NCBI RefSeq assembly: GCF_011077955.1
Contig: NZ_JAALBX010000004.1
Span: 1 to 64,000, forward strand
Origin: Citrobacter freundii
GTDB lineage: Bacteria; Pseudomonadota; Gammaproteobacteria; Enterobacterales; Enterobacteriaceae
Length of the DNA stretch: 64,000 bases
Reading direction: 5' to 3'
Positions within the stretch are counted from its first letter, which is position 1; each line of letters opens with the position of its first letter. Of the stretch, positions 10,515 through 18,385 are shown one piece after another. Position numbers and translations under genes: made by a program. The notes under the pieces were generated by a model. The model had not been told where the DNA came from and searched no databases. It worked only from the letters and a program-made list of their open reading frames with translations.

Positions 10515-11624
10515 TTAGCGTTTCGGCGATACTTTCAGAAGCTGACCGTCAGACTCGTCGGTCAGCACATACAAATAGCCATCCGGCCCTACGCGCACAT
10601 CGCGGATCCGCTGCTTATGCGACGTCATCAGGCGGCCGTCCTCGTTAACGCGATCACCGTTGACCGTCATGGCTATCACGTTTTTATCTTTCAGCGCGCC
10701 GATAAACAGTTTGTTTTTCCATTGTGGGAAGGTATCGGCGTTATAGAACGCCATACCGCTAATCGCCGGGGAGTGCTGCCAGTAAAATATCGGCTGCTCA
10801 GTGCCCGCTACTTTTCCGCCTTTGGCTTCCGGGATCGCTAATCCGCTGTAGTTGACGCCCCAGGTTGCGATGGGCCAGCCGTAGTTTTTCCCTCTCTTCG
10901 GGATATTGATTTCATCGCCGCCGCGCGGTCCATGTTCATTAAGCCACAGCGCGCCGCTCCATGGATTCATCGCCATCCCTTGTGGGTTACGGATACCGTA
11001 AGCCCAGATTTCAGGCTTCGCGCCGGGTTGGTTGACGAAGGGATTATCCCCGGGCACAGCGCCCTGATCGGTTAAGCGGATGAGTTTGCCCTGATGTTTA
11101 TCCAGATCCTGGGCGGTGGGCCGCTGATTATTTTCGCCAAGGGCAATATAGAGATAGCCTTTACCGTCGAATACCATACGTCCGCCAAAATGATTGCCGG
11201 TTGAGAGTTTCGGGCTCTGGCGGAACACCACAGTGAAATTCTCAAGATGTTTAGCATCTTCACTAAGGCGACCATAGCCGATTGCAGTGCCTGCTTTACC
11301 ATCCTTACCGGCTTCTGAAAAGCTCAGCCATACTCGTCGGCTTTGGGCAAAATCAGGCGCCAGCACCACATCCAGCAGGCCGCCCTGCCCTTTGGCCCAG
11401 ACCTTCGGCACGCCAATAATCGGGGCGGAAAGGCCTTCGCCGGGCGTCCAGCGTTTGAGTTCACCGTCACGCAGTGTGATCAAAATGCTTTTGTTATCCG
11501 GCAAAAATGCCAGCGACCAGGGGTGATCGAGGTCGCGTTGCAGCACCTCGACATTGACGTCTTGCGCTTTGGCACAAACGCTGACTAACAACAGGGCGGC
11601 AAGAATCGATACGCGCGGTTTCAT
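10515..11624 (-). CDS. yliI: PQQ-dependent aldose sugar dehydrogenase YliI
   Basis: Soluble periplasmic quinoprotein of 369 residues (GSDH family, six-bladed propeller). A signal peptide is cleaved near CAKAQDVN. Recognisable blocks are LDHPWSLAFLPD (blade 1), HFGGRMVFDGKGYLYIALGE, and YGIRNPQGMAMNPWSGALWLNEHGPRGGDEIN, typical of the PQQ and calcium pocket. E. coli Asd oxidises aldose sugars using external PQQ. No PQQ synthesis genes are in this window. Confidence 0.88.
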   Translation of the reverse strand: MKPRVSILAALLLVSVCAKAQDVNVEVLQRDLDHPWSLAFLPDNKSILITLRDGELKRWTPGEGLSAPIIGVPKVWAKGQGGLLDVVLAPDFAQSRRVWLSFSEAGKDGKAGTAIGYGRLSEDAKHLENFTVVFRQSPKLSTGNHFGGRMVFDGKGYLYIALGENNQRPTAQDLDKHQGKLIRLTDQGAVPGDNPFVNQPGAKPEIWAYGIRNPQGMAMNPWSGALWLNEHGPRGGDEINIPKRGKNYGWPIATWGVNYSGLAIPEAKGGKVAGTEQPIFYWQHSPAISGMAFYNADTFPQWKNKLFIGALKDKNVIAMTVNGDRVNEDGRLMTSHKQRIRDVRVGPDGYLYVLTDESDGQLLKVSPKR

Positions 11625-11702
11625 GGCTCTCTCCTCGGTTTTCGATAAGGGTAGCCAGCGCGCCGGGTAGGGTAAGGTTTTTTACAAAACCTTTAACAGA
11701 CA

Positions 11703-11721
11703 GGGGGAGCAGCGCTCCCCC
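11703..11721 (-). terminator. Hairpin after bssR
   Basis: The stem GGGGGAGC / GCTCCCCC lies a few bases past the bssR stop. The following tract is only modestly T-rich. Confidence 0.5.
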
Positions 11722-11726
11722 CAGGT

Positions 11727-12110
11727 TCAGGCTTCTGCGGTAGCCTGATGGTTGACAAGTTGACGAATACTCAGGTTCATTGTCTCAATGGCGTGCTCAA
11801 GCTTATCGGCATCAACCGTAATATAGAGCGGGCAATCATGGCCTCCCGTCATCAAACACACCGCCGCGCTGGAGGCTGCGTCCAGCGCCCGATGAAGCGC
11901 CGCCAGTTCGTCTTTGTGAAGCACCAGTTTCAACCGGGGGTCTTCCCCCCGATAAGTGGCGCACAGCTCAAACAAACTGTTGCGCAGATGATTGCTCTCC
12001 GCCACCGACATATATCCCTTCGCTTTTCTCAACTTGAGATACGCAGCAAGTGCGTTTCTCGTTACGATCAACTGCAATGTCAGATCGTGTTTGCGTTTGC
12101 TTACGGACAT
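11727..12110 (-). CDS. bssR: Biofilm regulator BssR (YliH)
   Basis: Small cytosolic protein of 127 residues, the same length as E. coli BssR as I recall it, matching in LRKAKGYMSVAESNHLR, AAVCLMTGGHDCP and ITVDADKLE. In E. coli it affects biofilm formation through indole and autoinducer-2 signalling; its biochemical action is unknown. I chose MSVSKRK as start because of the length match; an upstream GTG/ATG would add eight residues. Its 5' side faces the rimO-flanked island, where it faced rimO in the ancestral order. Confidence 0.85.
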   Translation of the reverse strand: MSVSKRKHDLTLQLIVTRNALAAYLKLRKAKGYMSVAESNHLRNSLFELCATYRGEDPRLKLVLHKDELAALHRALDAASSAAVCLMTGGHDCPLYITVDADKLEHAIETMNLSIRQLVNHQATAEA

Positions 12111-12282
12111 AACGGTATCCTCCCTGTGCAACATCTTTAGTACACATACAGATTATGGCCATTATTTGAACAGTCACATGTCTTAAATCAATTTTACGTC
12201 ACACATTAACAATATTTACATTGACACAACTTCAGCGCAGCGGCGGCTTTTTTCCACCTCACGGCGAATTCATAAGATAGCT

Positions 12283-12409
12283 GTACAAATTTTCCCGCCA
12301 ACCTCTGTAGAATCCCTGCTCTGACCACTCCCAAAATCGAACAATTTTCAACCTATGAGTTATGTTTCACACCACCAGCCGTAAATCGGCTTCGTCTCCC
12401 TGGGCTGCC
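12283..12409 (+). repeat. Left direct repeat: dead copy of rimO promoter and start
   Basis: 127 bases match 15064-15189 with about half a dozen differences. The copy spans the rimO upstream region, its ATG (12355) and codons up to the LGC motif. Here the tenth codon is TAA instead of AAA, so the reading frame is dead, and homology stops at 12409 inside the coding region. It marks the left boundary of the inserted island and looks like the displaced original 5' end of rimO, i.e. an attachment-site half. Confidence 0.9.
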
Positions 12410-12463
12410 AGAAAGTCAAAAATAATAATTGTTTCTTTAGTGGATTTTTTGCATTCAGAAAGC

Positions 12464-12483
12464 AAAACCCCGCCGAAGCGAGG
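12464..12483 (-). terminator. UUCG-loop terminator at the end of the RNA II remnant
   Basis: On the minus strand a stem CCTCGC-TTCG-GCGGGG is followed by TTTTGC. It would stop transcription coming leftward from the ColE1-type RNA II promoter before the rimO repeat. Confidence 0.6.
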
Positions 12484-12592
12484 TTCTTTGAAAAGTTGAA
12501 ACTGACCGATAAGGCGGTAGCCATTGGTATCTAGTTAGAGATGAGGAAAAGTACAGACTGTCAGTAAACATCAGTAAAAAGATTGTTTACAA

Positions 12593-12737
12593 TTGAACAG
12601 GTAGCCGAGTAGAAGCCAAACTGAAAGAACGTATTCGGTGACTGTTCCCGCAAAAGTCCAGTTATCACGCCCATTAAAAGAGGTCGAAGGCGTCTAATCA
12701 GACGAACCAACCCGCCTTTTGGCGGGTTGGTTCGTTT
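12593..12737 (+). ncRNA. ColE1-type RNA I (plasmid copy-control antisense RNA)
   Basis: The region aligns by eye along its whole length with RNA I of pMB1/ColE1. The promoter is TTGAAC (12593-12598) and CAAACT (12617-12622) with the same 18-base spacer. The transcript, about 109 nt from near 12629, begins ACGTATTCGGTGACTG (compare ACAGTATTTGGTATCTG). Three stem-loops follow: about 12637-12668, 12678-12697 and the terminator 12705-12732 (AACCAACCCGCC / GGCGGGTTGGTT). In ColE1 plasmids RNA I pairs with RNA II and blocks primer formation. Here it sits in the chromosome. Expression is not shown. Confidence 0.8.
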
Positions 12738-12760
12738 GCAGGGCAAGAGATTACGTATAG

Positions 12761-12785
12761 AAAAAAGGATCTCAAGAAGATCCTT
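12761..12785 (-). terminator. Terminator after the DUF943 gene
   Basis: The inverted repeat AAGGATCT / AGATCCTT with a T-run on the minus strand lies 15 bases past the DUF943 stop and overlaps the RNA II -35 element, as the same hairpin does in pMB1 plasmids. Confidence 0.6.
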
Positions 12786-12799
12786 TCCCATTTGCACTA

Positions 12800-13192
12800 T
12801 CACCAATAGAACTGACCTGTATTTTGACTCCATCCAATCCAAATGAGGCGTTTTTTTTCGATACATCGTGCAGGAACTGTCATTTCTTCAAAACATAACA
12901 AACCGGAGTCTTCATCCGTTCCCCTATCCACTCTGTAGCCATCACCGAAGTCCATAATAAACACGCTGTAATAGCCATCACTTCGTTTATGCGGGATATT
13001 GTATTTCGTCTTTATCATATCCTTATTGGCTTCCCACCAAGCAATTTGCCGGCTTTTCAGATACGGAAAATGCTTCACCAGCAACGTATCCCCATTATGA
13101 GCAGCCACTATCTCAACCGGGGTCAGGAACTGCCAGAGCAGATAGCCACAGACACCCAACACAATTGCAGCAGCTATCAGTCGCTTATTCAC
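12800..13192 (-). CDS. DUF943 membrane-anchored protein, putative T6SS immunity
   Basis: 130 residues: a short cytoplasmic start (MNKR), one membrane helix (about 5-22), then a periplasmic domain with the DUF943 signatures LLWQFLTPVEIVAAH, LLVKHFPYLKSRQIAWWEANKDMIK and FIMDFGDGY. DUF943 proteins are often found beside T6SS effector genes in enterobacteria. The GTG start overlaps the end of the PAAR effector gene by 8 bases, with a GGGG ribosome site inside that gene, so the pair is translationally coupled. Topology and coupling suggest an immunity protein guarding the periplasm. The function is inferred. Confidence 0.72.
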   Translation of the reverse strand: MNKRLIAAAIVLGVCGYLLWQFLTPVEIVAAHNGDTLLVKHFPYLKSRQIAWWEANKDMIKTKYNIPHKRSDGYYSVFIMDFGDGYRVDRGTDEDSGLLCFEEMTVPARCIEKKRLIWIGWSQNTGQFYW

Positions 13193-14420
13193 CCCGCACC
13201 CCGTTGATTTCTACGGTCGCATTCATCTCAGTGATGAACGGTTTATAGCCAAATTCATTCCAGCGTTGCAGCGCAAACCATAGTCGGAAAATACGGAACT
13301 CCCTGTAGACCGGATTAAGAACATCATTGTCATCAAGGCCAAAATGATCCTGAACTCGGTAATGCACTGTCGCCCGGTAGCTATCACCGTTTACTTCCAG
13401 TGACACCAAGGTGATATGCGTCGACCAAGTATCGTGGACAGTGATAACCAACCCGTTAGTGTTGTCTATTTTTCGATTAAACTTAGGCAGTACAGTGCCT
13501 TCTATCGACTTTCTAAGATCTTCTTTATTTATTAATGAGATAAATCCATATTCATAGTTAATCACCGTTTTTAAAGCCTTTTTAAGGCTCAACAAAGAGC
13601 TATCGCTCGAATGGTCATTGAGGATCTGCTCTTTCAGCGCCCTGTCAAGCAATGGACTCCTGTACGGCGCACCGTGATTCTCCTGCATATGGTTAATCAT
13701 CTCAGTGATGATGTCTTTGTATGGACCGTGGAAGGAATACAGTTTCGACAGTTCCCGGAACTCATCAAACATCAGGCGAGTCGCTTCTTCCTTGCTGACG
13801 GAAGGCATCTGCTGCTCAAGATCCTGCATCGCATAAGGGGAATACTGGGTTGCGATACTCGCTTTAGGCTGTAGTTTCAGGGTTCTTGGATTCAGCTTTG
13901 CGGACACATTGTCCACATTAATGTAAAACTGGTTGCGCAGAGCCAGCGTATCGAGATCGCCGTACCGCATGTCATCCGCCTGATAATCATCCATTTGTCG
14001 CTTAGTTTGGTAGATCAGGGAAGGAAGAGGTAGCGGCTCCGGTAGTTTCACTGCCTGTGCATGCTGTTCTGGCTCCTCTTGAGACTGTTGCATTGGAGCC
14101 ATGGCAGATGTTGCTGGTTTTGCGCTCATCATTCCTGGATGACGCTCACCAGTGAAACCGGATATAGCTATTACAAAGTTATCTTTGCAGTGGCATAGGA
14201 CGAGATCGCCATCACCAGCGATAAGACCATCTTCCAGAACTCCAGTATAGGTCCCATTTATTTCAAAAGACCCGTTGCAAACATCACACCATGCTTTATC
14301 ATCAGCTCTCACCAACGGATTATGGTCTTCGTCAAAAATAGTTGCTGAGGCAGAAACGATGCGCCCGTACCTCGTTTTATTACCCAGCTTTGCAAGCGTT
14401 CTTTGCGTTACCATTTTCAT
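13185..14420 (-). CDS. PAAR-domain T6SS effector candidate with C-terminal DUF3289
   Basis: 411 residues. Positions 1-90 form a PAAR-type spike-tip domain of the four-Cys class: GRIVSASATIF, DDKAWCDVCNGSFEI and GDGDLVLCHCKDN. A Pro/Gln-rich linker (about 95-150) follows. Residues about 200-408 match DUF3289: LLDRALKEQILND, HDTWSTHITL, HYRVQDHFGLDDNDV and WFALQRWNEFGYKPFITEMNA. PAAR proteins cap VgrG and carry toxic domains through the T6SS. The DUF3289 activity is unknown to me. No T6SS structural gene lies near, so a system elsewhere in the genome is assumed. The middle gene of a three-gene operon. Confidence 0.78.
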   Translation of the reverse strand: MKMVTQRTLAKLGNKTRYGRIVSASATIFDEDHNPLVRADDKAWCDVCNGSFEINGTYTGVLEDGLIAGDGDLVLCHCKDNFVIAISGFTGERHPGMMSAKPATSAMAPMQQSQEEPEQHAQAVKLPEPLPLPSLIYQTKRQMDDYQADDMRYGDLDTLALRNQFYINVDNVSAKLNPRTLKLQPKASIATQYSPYAMQDLEQQMPSVSKEEATRLMFDEFRELSKLYSFHGPYKDIITEMINHMQENHGAPYRSPLLDRALKEQILNDHSSDSSLLSLKKALKTVINYEYGFISLINKEDLRKSIEGTVLPKFNRKIDNTNGLVITVHDTWSTHITLVSLEVNGDSYRATVHYRVQDHFGLDDNDVLNPVYREFRIFRLWFALQRWNEFGYKPFITEMNATVEINGVRGE

Positions 14421-14423
14421 CCC

Positions 14424-14780
14424 TCAATGAGTGGGTTCTGCTGCCAGCATTTTTGCTAGTTCAAAGTTGTCAGCAAGAAACTCTTTAGCTGCGGGTATGT
14501 CCCGATGAAGAACCATTATTCCTGTGCTTTGTGATGTGCTAATTATTTCATCACCATTACTGAGGCGACTACCCCCAAGCGCAATGCGGTAGATTTCAAC
14601 AACTCGATGTAGTTTTAGATCAATCTGTTGTTTGGCAATTCGTTCCTGCCACTCTTCCTTCATTGTTGTAAGTTGCTCATCACTGAACGCTGGTTTATCA
14701 AAAGATGCCAGCATTCCAGCAGTCAGTTCATTAGTGTATTGCTGCATAAGTCCCTCTGCATTTTGTGAATTTATCTTCAT
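14424..14780 (-). CDS. Small protein of unknown function, first gene of the PAAR operon
   Basis: 118 residues, mostly helical and charged, with no signal peptide or membrane segment. I do not recognise the family. Visible features are EEWQERIAKQQIDLKLHRVVEIYRIALGGSRLS and STSQSTGIMVLHRD. It ends 3 bases before the PAAR effector start, so it is co-transcribed. By position it could be a loading chaperone or adaptor for the effector, but it lacks obvious likeness to Eag (DUF1795), DUF4123 or DUF2169 adaptors. Confidence 0.6.
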   Translation of the reverse strand: MKINSQNAEGLMQQYTNELTAGMLASFDKPAFSDEQLTTMKEEWQERIAKQQIDLKLHRVVEIYRIALGGSRLSNGDEIISTSQSTGIMVLHRDIPAAKEFLADNFELAKMLAAEPTH

Positions 14781-15063
14781 ACGTAATTAATTGTACAAAT
14801 AACAACCAGATACAAGAAGTGGTTTTTCATAAAAATAAAACTGTGTTTTATTTTATTCGCCAAGTTAATTTTATATGACCTTTCATTCACCGCATGAAAC
14901 ATCGAAAGTCTTAGCTGTAGGGCATTTTTTCAATTCATTGGTATAAAAAAATGTATTTTTACACTCTTAAGATCTTTGCTGTGATTAAACCGTTATGCTG
15001 GCAAGGTCTAAAACGCCACAAATCCTTCTCTTCTCACTACAAGCATCAAACTGCAATTATCCA
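14781..15063. other. AT-rich spacer between the effector operon and the right repeat
   Basis: 283 bases of very AT-rich DNA. It should contain the promoter of the minus-strand effector operon. I see no gene, integrase remnant or strong hairpin in it. A short plus-strand open frame crossing into the rimO repeat has no ribosome site or recognisable product. Confidence 0.5.
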
Positions 15064-15189
15064 GTACAATTTTCCCGCCAACCTCTGTAGAATCCCTGCC
15101 CTGACTATTCCCAAAATCGAACAATTTTCAACCTATGAGTAATGTTTCACACCACCAGCCGAAAATCGGCTTCGTCTCCCTGGGCTGCC
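15064..15189 (+). repeat. Right direct repeat: functional rimO promoter and start
   Basis: 126 bases matching 12283-12409. This copy supplies the promoter region, ATG and first 19 codons of the working rimO gene, so the insertion restored the gene it entered. This is typical of site-specific elements that carry a replacement gene end. Confidence 0.9.
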
Positions 15190-16463
15190 CGAAAAACCTG
15201 GTGGACTCCGAACGCATTCTGACTGAGCTGCGCACCGAAGGTTATGACGTGGTGCCAAGCTACGACAATGCCGATATGGTGATTGTTAATACCTGCGGAT
15301 TTATCGACAGCGCGGTGCAGGAATCGCTGGAGGCCATTGGCGAAGCGTTAAACGAAAACGGCAAGGTGATTGTGACCGGCTGCCTTGGCGCAAAAGAAGA
15401 TCAGATCCGCGAAGTGCACCCTAAAGTGTTGGAAATCACCGGCCCGCACAGCTATGAGCAAGTGCTGGAACATGTGCATCACTATGTGCCGAAACCGAAG
15501 CACAACCCGTTTTTAAGCCTGGTGCCTGAGCAGGGCGTCAAACTGACGCCGCGCCATTATGCGTATCTGAAAATTTCTGAAGGCTGCAACCATCGCTGTA
15601 CGTTCTGTATTATCCCGTCGATGCGCGGCGATCTGGTGAGCCGTCCGATTGGCGACGTGCTGGCAGAAGCTAAACGCCTGGCGGATGCCGGCGTGAAAGA
15701 ACTTCTGGTCATCTCCCAGGATACGTCCGCCTACGGCGTCGACGTGAAACATCGTATGGGTTTCCACAATGGCGAACCGGTAAAAACCAGCATGGTGGGC
15801 CTGTGCGAACAGTTGGCGAAGCTCGGTATCTGGACGCGTTTGCATTACGTCTACCCGTATCCGCACGTTGACGATGTCATCCCGCTGATGGCGGAAGGTA
15901 AAATTCTGCCGTATCTGGATATCCCGCTGCAACACGCCAGCCCGCGTATTCTGAAGCTGATGAAGCGCCCAGGCTCCGTCGATCGCCAACTGGCACGCAT
16001 CAAACAGTGGCGTGAAATCTGCCCTGAGTTGACGCTGCGCTCTACCTTTATCGTGGGCTTCCCGGGTGAAACAGAAGAAGATTTCCAGATGCTGCTCGAC
16101 TTCCTGAAAGAAGCGCGTCTGGACCGCGTTGGCTGCTTCAAATACAGCCCGGTTGACGGCGCGACCGCCAACGAACTGGCGGATCAGGTACCGGAAGAGG
16201 TGAAAGAAGAGCGCTGGAACCGCTTTATGCAGCTGCAACAGCAGATCTCTGCAGAACGTCTGCAGGAAAAAGTGGGTCGCGAAATTCTGGTCATCATCGA
16301 CGAAGTGGATGAAGAAGGCGCGATTGGCCGCAGCATGGCGGACGCCCCTGAAATCGACGGCGCGGTCTACCTGAACGGCGAAACCGGCGTGAAGCCTGGC
16401 GATATCGTGCGCGTGAAAGTGGAAAACGCCGACGAGTACGATCTGTGGGGAAGCCGCGTCTAA
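15135..16463 (+). CDS. rimO: Ribosomal protein S12 methylthiotransferase RimO
   Basis: Radical-SAM enzyme of 442 residues that methylthiolates Asp89 of ribosomal protein S12 in the cytosol. The N-terminal UPF0004 domain has its cluster cysteines in SLGCPKN, NTCGF and TGCLG; the radical-SAM motif is CNHRCTFC; the last 60 or so residues form the TRAM domain. The N terminus is encoded by the right repeat of the island and is intact. A strong terminator follows at 16479. Confidence 0.95.
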   Translation: MSNVSHHQPKIGFVSLGCPKNLVDSERILTELRTEGYDVVPSYDNADMVIVNTCGFIDSAVQESLEAIGEALNENGKVIVTGCLGAKEDQIREVHPKVLEITGPHSYEQVLEHVHHYVPKPKHNPFLSLVPEQGVKLTPRHYAYLKISEGCNHRCTFCIIPSMRGDLVSRPIGDVLAEAKRLADAGVKELLVISQDTSAYGVDVKHRMGFHNGEPVKTSMVGLCEQLAKLGIWTRLHYVYPYPHVDDVIPLMAEGKILPYLDIPLQHASPRILKLMKRPGSVDRQLARIKQWREICPELTLRSTFIVGFPGETEEDFQMLLDFLKEARLDRVGCFKYSPVDGATANELADQVPEEVKEERWNRFMQLQQQISAERLQEKVGREILVIIDEVDEEGAIGRSMADAPEIDGAVYLNGETGVKPGDIVRVKVENADEYDLWGSRV

Positions 16464-16478
16464 CTGCGCGTACCCTGT

Positions 16479-16509
16479 AAAAAAGGCTGCCCTTGGCAGC
16501 CTTTTTTTT
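16479..16509. terminator. Bidirectional terminator between rimO and gsiD
   Basis: The stem AGGCTGCC-CTT-GGCAGCCT with an A-run before and a T-run after serves both rimO and the convergent gsi operon. Confidence 0.85.
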
Positions 16510-17419
16510 ATCCTTTCATCTTCGGGTCCAACGCATCGCGCAGTCCATCGCCCAATAAATTAAACGCCAGCACCGTCAGGAAAATCGCAAGGCTTGGAAA
16601 CAGCGCCACATGCGGCGCAATCACCATATCCGCCCGGGCTTCGTTAAGCATCGCCCCCCACTCCGGCGTCGGCGGCTGCGCCCCTAACCCCAGGAATGAC
16701 AAACTCGCGGCCGAGATAATCGACGTACCGATGCGCATGGTGAAATACACCACGATCGACGATACGGTGCCGGGCAGAATGTGGCGAAATAAAATGGTGA
16801 AGTCCGATGCGCCAATACTGCGCGCCGATTCGATAAAAGTCTGATGCTTCAGCACCAGCGTATTACCGCGAACCAGACGGGCGAATGCCGGAATACTGAA
16901 AATCGCAACCGCGATAATCACATTGGTCATCCCACTGCCCATCACCGCAACCACCGCAATAGCCAGTAAGATCCCCGGAAAAGCAAACAGCACATCGCAG
17001 ATGCGCATGATAATGCGGTCCCACCAGCCTTCGTAATACCCCGCCAGCAGCCCCAGTACCGTCCCGATTGCCGCACCCACCAGTACGGCAAGCACGCCAG
17101 CGGCAAGGGAAATGCGCGAGCCGACCAGGACGCGGCTGAAAATATCGCGTCCCAGTGAATCGACACCAAACCAGTGCATCAGCGACGGGCCGTCGTTAAG
17201 CCGGTCGTAATCAAAATAGTTCTCGGCATCAAACGGGGCAAGCCAGGGAGCGGCTGCCGCCAGCGCAATCAGTAACAGAACAAAACCACCTGCTATCAAC
17301 GCCACCGGCTGGCGTTTCAGCCGCCGCCAGAATTCAGACCACGGGGTACGTACCTGATGAGCATGTAAGCCAGGCATGGCATTAAGTACTGCCTGTCGGC
17401 GCCAGTTAAAAAGTCGCAT
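16508..17419 (-). CDS. gsiD: Glutathione ABC transporter permease GsiD
   Basis: Inner membrane permease of 303 residues in the DppC/OppC family. It has a long N-terminal segment before helix 1, then a binding-protein-dependent transport domain with six helices in all. The EAA loop is [19 protein letters not shown]. With GsiC, GsiB and GsiA it imports glutathione. Last gene of the gsi operon, 2 bases after gsiC. In E. coli K-12 the c-di-GMP genes yliE/yliF would lie between here and rimO; they are absent. Confidence 0.93.
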   Translation of the reverse strand: MRLFNWRRQAVLNAMPGLHAHQVRTPWSEFWRRLKRQPVALIAGGFVLLLIALAAAAPWLAPFDAENYFDYDRLNDGPSLMHWFGVDSLGRDIFSRVLVGSRISLAAGVLAVLVGAAIGTVLGLLAGYYEGWWDRIIMRICDVLFAFPGILLAIAVVAVMGSGMTNVIIAVAIFSIPAFARLVRGNTLVLKHQTFIESARSIGASDFTILFRHILPGTVSSIVVYFTMRIGTSIISAASLSFLGLGAQPPTPEWGAMLNEARADMVIAPHVALFPSLAIFLTVLAFNLLGDGLRDALDPKMKG

Positions 17420-17421
17420 CC

Positions 17422-18342
17422 TTACTTGTACCTGATGGCTGGATTAATGGCGGCGTAGAGTACGTCCACCACTAAGTTGATGAGAATAAATTCGAGAGAA
17501 AACAGCAGCACTTCTGCCTGGATGACCGGGTAATCGCGCATTTCTACCGAGTCCACCAGCAAACGTCCCAATCCCGGCCAGTTGAATACTTTTTCCACCA
17601 CAATCGAGCCGCCGAGCAGGAAGCCAAATTGCAGCCCCATCATGGTCACCACCGGGATCATCGCGTTACGCAGGGCATGTTTCATCACGACCCAGCGCTC
17701 GCTGACGCCTTTAGCCCGGGCGGTGCGGATATAATCCTCGCCCAGCACATCCGCAAACGAGGCGCGGGTAAAACGCGCCATCACCGCTGACACCGCCGCC
17801 CCCAGGGTAATAGACGGCAGAATATAGTGCCGCCAGCTGTCGGCGCCTACCGTCGGCAACCAGCCCAGCTCTACGGAAAACACCTGCATCAAGAGCATGC
17901 CGAGGGCAAATGCCGGAAAAGAGATGCCGGATACGGCAAGCGTCATACTCAGACGATCCGGCCACCGGTTGCGCCACACTGCGGCGACAACCCCCGCCGC
18001 GAGTCCAAACACAACCGCCCAGATCATGCTGGCCATCGTCAACCATAAGGTGGGCATAAAGCGGCTGGCTATCTCCTCAGATACCGGACGGCGCGATACC
18101 AGCGAGGTGCCGAAATCGCCCTGTACCACATTTGCCATGTAATGCCAGAACTGCGACCACAGGGGTTTATCCAGACCTAACTGGCTGCGCACCATATTAA
18201 TTACCTGCGCGTCGGCCTCCGGCCCGGCTATCAGCCGCGCCGGATCGCCTGGCAACAGGTGAACAAATAAAAACACCAGCACCGCCACGATAAAGAGCGT
18301 CGGAATTAACCCCAGCAGGCGTTTCACTACATAACTGAACAT
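17422..18342 (-). CDS. gsiC: Glutathione ABC transporter permease GsiC
   Basis: Inner membrane permease of 306 residues in the DppB/OppB family with six helices. Family marks include [15 protein letters not shown] after helix 1 and the EAA loop [23 protein letters not shown], which contacts the ATPase GsiA. Partner of GsiD in the glutathione importer. Confidence 0.93.
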   Translation of the reverse strand: MFSYVVKRLLGLIPTLFIVAVLVFLFVHLLPGDPARLIAGPEADAQVINMVRSQLGLDKPLWSQFWHYMANVVQGDFGTSLVSRRPVSEEIASRFMPTLWLTMASMIWAVVFGLAAGVVAAVWRNRWPDRLSMTLAVSGISFPAFALGMLLMQVFSVELGWLPTVGADSWRHYILPSITLGAAVSAVMARFTRASFADVLGEDYIRTARAKGVSERWVVMKHALRNAMIPVVTMMGLQFGFLLGGSIVVEKVFNWPGLGRLLVDSVEMRDYPVIQAEVLLFSLEFILINLVVDVLYAAINPAIRYK

Positions 18343-18385
18343 CGTAATCCTTAAGCTTACGTCCCCCGCTCACGCAGGGGCGCCC

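Larger units (their letters stand above)
12560..12790 (-). other. ColE1-type RNA II 5' region, truncated plasmid origin remnant
   Basis: Opposite RNA I lies an RNA II promoter: -35 TTGAGA (12775-12770), -10 TAATCT (12753-12748), transcript starting near GCAAACGAACC. The stretch between 12731 and 12785 (GTTTGCA...GATTACG...AAAAAAGGATCTCAAGAAGATCC) is nearly identical to the equivalent stretch of pUC/pMB1 plasmids. RNA II continues leftward for only about 250 nt before a terminator, so the RNase H cleavage and DNA start region (about 555 nt in ColE1) is missing. It cannot be a complete origin. Confidence 0.8.

Noticed and set aside
12560-12790. Complete plasmid origin or plasmid-assembly artefact
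   Set aside because: The RNA II continuation and ori region are missing, loop sequences differ from common cloning vectors, and the flanks are continuous island DNA, so neither a live origin nor vector contamination fits.
12561-12866. 101-codon minus-strand open frame in the island
   Set aside because: It lies over the ColE1-type RNA I/II region and the end of the DUF943 gene; stem-loops explain the sequence better than a protein.
14951-15142. 63-codon plus-strand open frame before rimO
   Set aside because: No ribosome site or family resemblance; half of it is the rimO promoter repeat.
12283-15189. Prophage or integrative conjugative element
   Set aside because: No integrase, phage structural or transfer genes are present; only flanking repeats and toxin-type cargo.
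15513-16238. 241-codon minus-strand open frame inside rimO
   Set aside because: Antisense shadow of a well-conserved enzyme gene; similar long shadows occur opposite most high-GC genes here.
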